Shown here: positions 58,239 through 64,000 of the stretch, piece after piece
Numbering within the stretch: the stretch's first letter is position 1
Layout: every line of letters begins with the position of its first letter
Assembly: GCF_005239225.2 (NCBI RefSeq)
Contig: NC_133293.1
Location: forward strand, 13,050,333-13,114,332
Source of the DNA: Populus alba
Taxonomy: Eukaryota > Streptophyta > Magnoliopsida > Malpighiales > Salicaceae
Direction of reading: 5' to 3'
DNA length: 64,000 nt
Notes under the pieces: model-generated
Seen by the model: the letters and a program-made list of their open reading frames with translations, nothing else
The model's database searches: none
Told to the model about the DNA's origin: nothing
Translations under genes and position numbers: made by a program

Positions 58239-58256
58239 GAGGCTTTATAAAGAGGC
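58239..58256 (-). promoter_or_regulatory. Near-palindromic TATA box of the 130-aa gene
   Basis: GAGGCTTTATAAAGAGGC reads GCCTCTTTATAAAGCCTC on the other strand. A perfect TTTATAAA core sits about 70 bases upstream of the ATG, followed by a GA/CT-rich leader. Confidence 0.7.
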
Positions 58257-58299
58257 TTCTTTCTTCTATTTATCTATATTTTCCAAGTAAACGCAGCCA

Positions 58300-59050
58300 G
58301 GGATGTACAGTTCATGCGAGCTGCGTTCTTTATGTTCCATGTCTGGTCAAATACAGAATTTCTGACTTTGCAAAATCTTAAGGACAAAAAAAACAAATAT
58401 ATTCCTCTTTCAAAAAGAGAAATATGGATCAATATAATGTATTCTATCCTATTTTGGACGCACTGTGGCATTGTCTTGTTCAATGCCTTTCTTTTTAGGG
58501 TCTAAATAATCTAATTAATATGCTACTAATTTGATCATGTTGGATATTTTTTTAGTAAATTAATAAAAAAAATATAATTGATGTTTCTTGACCTTGCATT
58601 CCATTGTTTGGGGGCTCGGCTCGAGACTCCTTTTCTTGACCTCCCCCAAGAATGAGACCGAGAGCTTCGCGCTGACCTTGAACGCTCTCTCTATCATCCC
58701 CCTCATGTAAAACCCTAATGCACTCGAAAGAAATTACCAGGGTGATTTCAGTTTCTCCTGTATGCTTCCACGACCCATCTTTCGTTTCATATAAATGCCT
58801 TGTTTCTCTCTCTCATATCAGTATTATTTTGAGAAACACAGAGGGGCCACGCTTCACAAAAGTTGCTACGCTAACAGAGGAAAAAATTAAGGAATATAAC
58901 CAAAGCCATGTGCATCTAAACGATGCCGTTCAACGAAACAAGGGGGTGTTGCTGAGAGTGGAACCAAAATCAAAATCAAACAAACTAGTTTAAGATATGG
59001 AAAGCCAAAGCTCTAACACTGAAACATTGAACCTGACACTCTTCGGACGG
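58300..59050. other. Gene-free gap between 130-aa gene and LPP
   Basis: Contains a less AT-rich patch at 58600-58720 and a 91-codon plus-strand open frame (58718-58993) without recognisable features. It probably includes the promoter of the 130-aa gene and the 3' flank of the LPP gene. Confidence 0.45.
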
Positions 59051-59105
59051 GTGCTATCTCTACTTACTTTACAATCAAAGTCTGAAGCTAGTGCCTCCTC
59101 TCACT

Positions 59106-62100
59106 CTATGCTCCCTCCAGCATTGGCCTAGTGTCCCGAGTATTGACTCTTGAAGTTCCAGTTCCATGTTGAGAATCAATATATACACTCTCAAGTTCTG
59201 ATTGCTGCACGTTGAAACAGTTGATGTTATTGGATGACTCAGCTCCATTTCGAGACTCTGCCAACATCTGGAAATATGCGTGAGGTCCCCAGCCTGCCAC
59301 ATTCAATAAATGACATTAGAAATTCCTGCATAACAGTTTCAACTAATAATACAATATGTATAGCATGCACTTTTGATGCTGCGCGAACATTCAAATAGGC
59401 TCTTGCTGTGACCCAGGAAGGCAGTAGACAGCAAGATTCTAAACAATGAGTGTTGTCACCACCAGCAAGTCTTCACTGTACAACCAGATTCAAAGTTATG
59501 AGAAACAGACATGACTTTGTATCATGATTTCATCACGTGAGTTGTTTGAAGTTGTGCTGGATGCAGGAAACTAAGGAAATGCTTTCAACATTTCAGCCTC
59601 TTATTAAAAACTGAATAGCATTCCTGTTTTTCTCTTTATTTTACTGTACAGGCACGAGCAAGTCTCTTTATTTCTCTGGAGATGGACAAGGGCTTCCAAA
59701 TACATCATGAGAGTAGATAGCTGAATCTCGCAATAAGAGCACTGGAAAGCAAAGAGGAAACCATCTTGCTATTAAACAACATAATGCATGTGCACAGGCA
59801 CATACTTTGTGATGGATCACAAGAAACAAGATGTCGAATCGAAGGGGAAAAAAGCACATGGCAGGTATTGCCACTCTAATATACAGCAAGGAAAAAGACT
59901 CTAACACCTTTAGAAAGGACGATAGTTAGGAATTCAGGATTTTATTAATACAGGCCTATAAAGCATCTGTTTCACAACAAATTAATGCAATTGCTTCTTC
60001 TGGTTTGAATTCAGACAAAACTCATATTTCAGACATCCTGAAAATTAGAGACCGGATTTGTTGAGAGACCTCAGGCACTAAATATAAACAAGGAATGATG
60101 CCTGGTTGAAATAAACAAAATTTTAACCAAGCATAGGGGAAGAAAAGGTTCAGATCTCTTACTAAAACTATGAGGCTCTGGATGTCTTTCTTCAACTTAC
60201 ACAGAAACATCCAAAAAGAAAGCCTCGACCTTGACATTCTAACCTCTATAGGCTAGATAGTGCATATTACAAATTTCCATGACCAAAATTACAGGACACA
60301 GCCAACATCTAAGAACCCAACAGCCTTTTTACTGTACTCTCTTTTTTTTCCAAGTAAATCAAAGCACAAACCGTGCCACAAGTTCTTAGCATGTCTATAA
60401 AATGCATTGCTGAGTGTCAATTCTTAAATGATGAAATCATAACTCCAAATATTTAAAGAAAATGGTTGTAGAGAATGCAGACAACAGATTGTAAAGAAGC
60501 ATCGTGAAGAGGAATAAAGAAGAATATACCATCAACATCATATGGGGGTGGGAAGAATTGCAAGTAGCAAAATGAAGCAACTGTTAGCCCTGCACAAAAA
60601 GGTAGCAAAGAAATGATAAAGGTTTCACTATAACAAGTTGGGAATTGAAGCAATACCAATGAAATCCTAGATGAACAGACCTATAAGGGCCCCAGCAAAT
60701 ACATCTTGCCAGTGATGCCAGTAGTCATCAACCCGAGAAACTGCTACCAAAGCAGCAACAAGCAATGGAAGGAAAACAATACAAAGCTTTGCAACATGGC
60801 CCCTGCGGTCAAACACTCTGACTTTCCCAGACAAGTACAGGGCCAAGAACCCAAGACCTGCAAAGGACCCTGCATATCAAGAGGTAAAATTTCCCTTAGC
60901 AGAGTTATTTTTCATTATGCTAAGCAGTTGCTATCTTAAAACGGTAGAATTTTTGCAAGTAGCTTCCAAACATAAAGATGCATGTGCGCATAAACACACA
61001 AAATAAATGTACCCATAATCCAAAAAAGCAGATGTTGGCAACTAATTATTCATAATGGAACACATTTGATGGACTGAATTCATGCAAATAGGGAATTCTT
61101 CACTTGTGTCCCAAACAGCCCAAAATGGTAGGCAAAAGAATATGTATTTTTGTCTCCAAACAATTTCATTCGATGAAATGCAGAGAACATTGCTTCATAA
61201 CTATGTTATACTAAATAAGATAATTTTCAGAGCTTAAAGGGTGGTGGTTTACATGTCCCAAGCTTACATATTGGTACTTCAGCCCTGAGAAAGCAAAACC
61301 AAGGGTAACACTTGGCAGCATAACATGAACAGACCATTACTACCACCAAAAAATTGATAACACAGTAACAAGGAATATGTTGAAGAACTTGAATAGATGA
61401 ATGCTAAAACATTTTCCTGCTTATTTTGTAGAACAGAGCCAAACATCCGAATAATAATTCATTTTGACAGCAAATGTTTTTAGTAGAAATTCACTCAGTT
61501 TTCTAGCAAACAACAGAATACAGGCTAAATATCAATCTCCACACTTTATTGTGCATTCATCAATTCATCATTGTATGCTAGCAAATTAAACAGAACCTTA
61601 ACCTATAGGGAATTTAAACGCAAGCAACACTTGAATCTATACAGTACATCTCAGGCAGGGGAGTTTAAATGTTGCGGTAGAAATAGGAATAGTCAGCACC
61701 ACAAAGTGTTCGCAGTTGGAGGCAAAGAGATCGTAGAAAAACACCATTCTCAAGAGCATATGACTTGGAACAAAAAGGATAGGTGGTAGATTCCATAATT
61801 TGAAAATCATAGCCCTCAAAGTAATGGACCTACTTACATGAAGTATGTCCACTTGGGAAGCTTTTATGACCTTCCTTGATGACACTCTTCACTCCAGTAC
61901 ACATAACATCGCTTGTGACAGGGTGAAACACCTGGACATGCAACACATGCATGTTGACTGAGTACAAATACAAACAAAAGCAAGAACTTGCTTGCAGAAA
62001 CTTTGGACCAAAAAAATATTAAGAAAAATATCAAGGAAGTTAATTAATGGGACAGCATACCCCTTTTCCATCAGGGAAACATCGCCAAAAGAAGTCTGGA

Positions 62101-62684
62101 CGAGGTCGACCAACAGCATCTTTAATTGCATCAGTTATAACTCCAGTGATAAGCACAGAAAACAGAAGGCCTGGATATTCATTAATCCATCTGGTGTTGG
62201 CAATCAGAATAGTAATATAGAAACAACAGATGCAAGATTTTCAAAAAGAAAAACCTCAAAGAGAGAACAAGAGCTACCCAGAATGGCATGGTGCATATCG
62301 TAGACATTCCTTCTTATGAAATAATACACGAGAATGATAGCCATGGGCAGCAATATCGCAATGATCTGTTATGAGAGGGAGAGCATTATTTAACAAAATT
62401 GTCATATAACTGAATCTCGAAAAATAATTTCTCTTTTGTAAAATATATTTGTTAAAGCTGAGACATACTGGAACAGCCCAAATAGGAACAGTATTGTCCT
62501 GCAGTGGGTATGACAGGTCTATCAGCATATCCTTTCCAACAAAGCGGTGAAATGGTTCTATAACGTTCAAAATGACCTCAATAACCACGAGAAGCAATAG
62601 AATTAACCAGTCATGCATATGTGTCCTCGCAATTTGGATTCCATGGGATTTTACAGTGTGAGCACCCAACTGGATATCCGGCAT
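59106..62684 (-). CDS. LPP2: Lipid phosphate phosphatase (PAP2 family), LPP2 type
   Basis: Seven coding exons join in frame to 314 aa: 62469-62684, 62278-62365, 62061-62170, 61838-61931, 60681-60869, 60530-60589 and 59106-59293. The three phosphatase motifs are intact: K118...R125-P126 (KxxxxxxRP, in [13 protein letters not shown]), PSGH at 164-167, and S214-R215...H221...D225 ([12 protein letters not shown]). Six hydrophobic segments fit the family. The enzyme removes phosphate from phosphatidic acid and diacylglycerol pyrophosphate in membranes, ending phosphatidic-acid signals. Arabidopsis LPP2 has been implicated in ABA signalling. The N-terminus [20 protein letters not shown] without a plastid extension favours LPP2 over the longer LPP1. 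The C-terminal tail after [11 protein letters not shown] is variable. A 5' UTR intron is likely (acceptor at 62735, donor near 63584). Confidence 0.93.
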
Positions 62685-63584
62685 TTTCTACTATTGATCC
62701 GGATACAAGAACCAAGACCACTAGAGAAATCAAACTGCAGAAAAAATGGTAAGCATTACTAGGGGAAATAAATGGGAAAATATTTTATCTTTGTAAGAGA
62801 CAAATTATTAGCACAGTTAATGAAAGAAAACACTAATCATAGTATGATAATCAACAGCATTAGTCACTAGAACTGCATCCCGTACAGTGCCACAATCTTC
62901 TAAAGATATGAATGCCATAAGAAAACGAAGTGATCTGAAGGCCTAAAATGAAATAGAATAGTTTCATCCTAACATTTTTTTTTTTATTAGTGTCATGGCA
63001 GTAAAGCAATCTCAAGCTACATTGCCACAGCACAAAGGCCTCCACACATCTCTGAAACAAGTACAAATCTGTAAGCAGGCATAGCTGAATTCCGCTCCAA
63101 ATCATGGATTGCCTCTGTTATGACCCAAATGCCTTCAAAATTTACATAAGTTGCTAAATTAACACGCAATTTTTAGGCTGAGCACAAATTTACCCGAAGC
63201 AAGCGATCTAGTGTTTCTTCAAACAGGTTTTTGACTCAAACGCTGCGTTTGATTGTTTACTAAGTACAGAAAAATAACAGTTTTATTCCAAAATAAGAGA
63301 AGATACAAGAAAAAATAAACAAAGAGTCCATCATAATAAGCCTAACAGTCATCAAGTCAGGCCTTTAGCCTTTTCTTCAATTATTTATTAGCAAACAGAC
63401 GCAACAAAACACAATCTCCTTTCCTTTCCTTCGGTTTCTCAGGAACCAAAGAGCTGAAAATAACACGGAGACAGGAATTACAAGCATCAACTTCACTACT
63501 GACTTGAACCGAAAATGCAAACGAGAATAGAGAGAGATAAAAAAAGCTGTTGCAGATTCAAATTAATTAGAAGATGGAACTGAC

Positions 63585-63665
63585 CTGGGAGAGAAACGGA
63601 ATTTTTGAATGTTGAAGAGAGAGAGATGAAGAGAGAAAGGGCGAGCTTTTTGAAGAAAAAGAAAA
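63585..63665 (-). other. Probable 5' UTR exon of the LPP gene
   Basis: The minus strand shows a CT-rich leader ending TCTCTCCCAG before the donor GTCAGT at 63583-63584. A matching acceptor (TTTTTTCTGCAG) precedes the ATG exon at 62734. The 5' end is not defined. Confidence 0.5.
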
Positions 63666-63699
63666 TGCGCCTATCCGCTGTCATCTAATCTTACTTTAT

Positions 63700-64000
63700 T
63701 TGTGCAGCAGTTTTAACTTCTCATTGCTTGATTATAATAATAATTCATATAAAAAGAAAAGAAAATAAAAGAAAGGGTAATTTTGAAAGAGACAAATATA
63801 GGGGGCAGAGACAGCGGTCGGCAGTGCAGTGGAGTGGTGTGGGAATGGAATGGACAGGGAAAGTTTCTGTTCACCTAAAATCCACTCGTTTCCCTTATTT
63901 AGCCGCATTCCCCGTCATAATTTTGGAATATATATATATATGTACTCACACACACATATACTAGGGACCACCACCGGAGTGTATCCGCTCAAATTAATGA
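63700..64000. other. Upstream flank of the LPP gene
   Basis: Promoter-side sequence for LPP on the minus strand, with a (TA)n run near 63930. A short plus-strand open frame is not supported as a gene. Confidence 0.4.

Noticed and set aside
1..64000. tRNA, rRNA and CRISPR arrays
   Set aside because: I looked for T-loop (GGTTCRANNC) cores, rRNA stretches and regularly spaced repeats and saw none convincing.

Overview
This is a plant nuclear window. It is AT-rich, its genes are interrupted by GT-AG introns, and every intact protein belongs to a land-plant family. Gene structures and the dispersed repeats suggest Salicaceae, most likely Populus; that is an inference from pattern and was not checked by database search.

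Layout. 1-8.4 kb holds one intact intronless gene, an RHA2-type RING-H2 E3 ligase (3238-3747, +), in repeat-rich sequence. 8.4-17.1 kb is a graveyard of surface-receptor and cell-wall genes: a decayed HPCA1-like LRR receptor kinase fragment (-), a relic of an LRK10-like receptor kinase, a 5'-truncated alpha-galactosidase pseudogene that keeps most of its splice sites, and then one apparently intact LRK10-like receptor kinase (15045-17120, 3 exons, 614 aa). 17-29 kb is mostly gene-poor, with degenerate tandem repeats, (AT)n tracts and one candidate 40-aa gene at 21.4 kb. At 29.6 kb a strong minus-strand hairpin carries a 22-nt miR482/miR2118-like sequence that is exactly antisense to a GMGGVGK P-loop.

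30.4-37.8 kb contains two non-overlapping halves of a broken CYP96A-like P450. Between them lies a minus-strand tandem CCCH zinc-finger gene related to Arabidopsis C3H15/CDM1. 39.3-39.8 kb holds a remnant of a CCT-domain (CONSTANS-like/BBX) gene. 41.3-44.9 kb is a SUMO-like-domain (NFATC2IP/Rad60 type) gene. 48.0-51.5 kb is a BAT1-type amino-acid permease with 8 exons. A near-perfect 42-bp foldback lies at 57.4 kb. 57.8-58.2 kb is an uncharacterised basic 130-aa plant protein. 59.1-62.7 kb is a lipid phosphate phosphatase (LPP2 type, 7 coding exons, 314 aa).

Gene order recalls two Arabidopsis neighbourhoods. RHA2, BAT1 and LPP sit together around At2g01150-At2g01180 (with a related block at At1g15080-At1g15100). 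The SUMO-like gene, the B-box/CCT gene and C3H15 sit at At1g68185-At1g68200. The window therefore looks like an ancestral gene block fractionated after genome duplication, with the CCT gene now lost here. The genes do not form a pathway, though several touch stress and immune signalling (RHA2 E3 ligase, LRK10-like kinase, miR482-like regulator of NBS-LRR genes, LPP phosphatidic-acid turnover). I did not find a convincing new multi-gene system. The most notable items are the MIR482-like locus, the 57.4-kb foldback, the P450 split around the CCCH gene, and the CCT remnant at its expected syntenic place.
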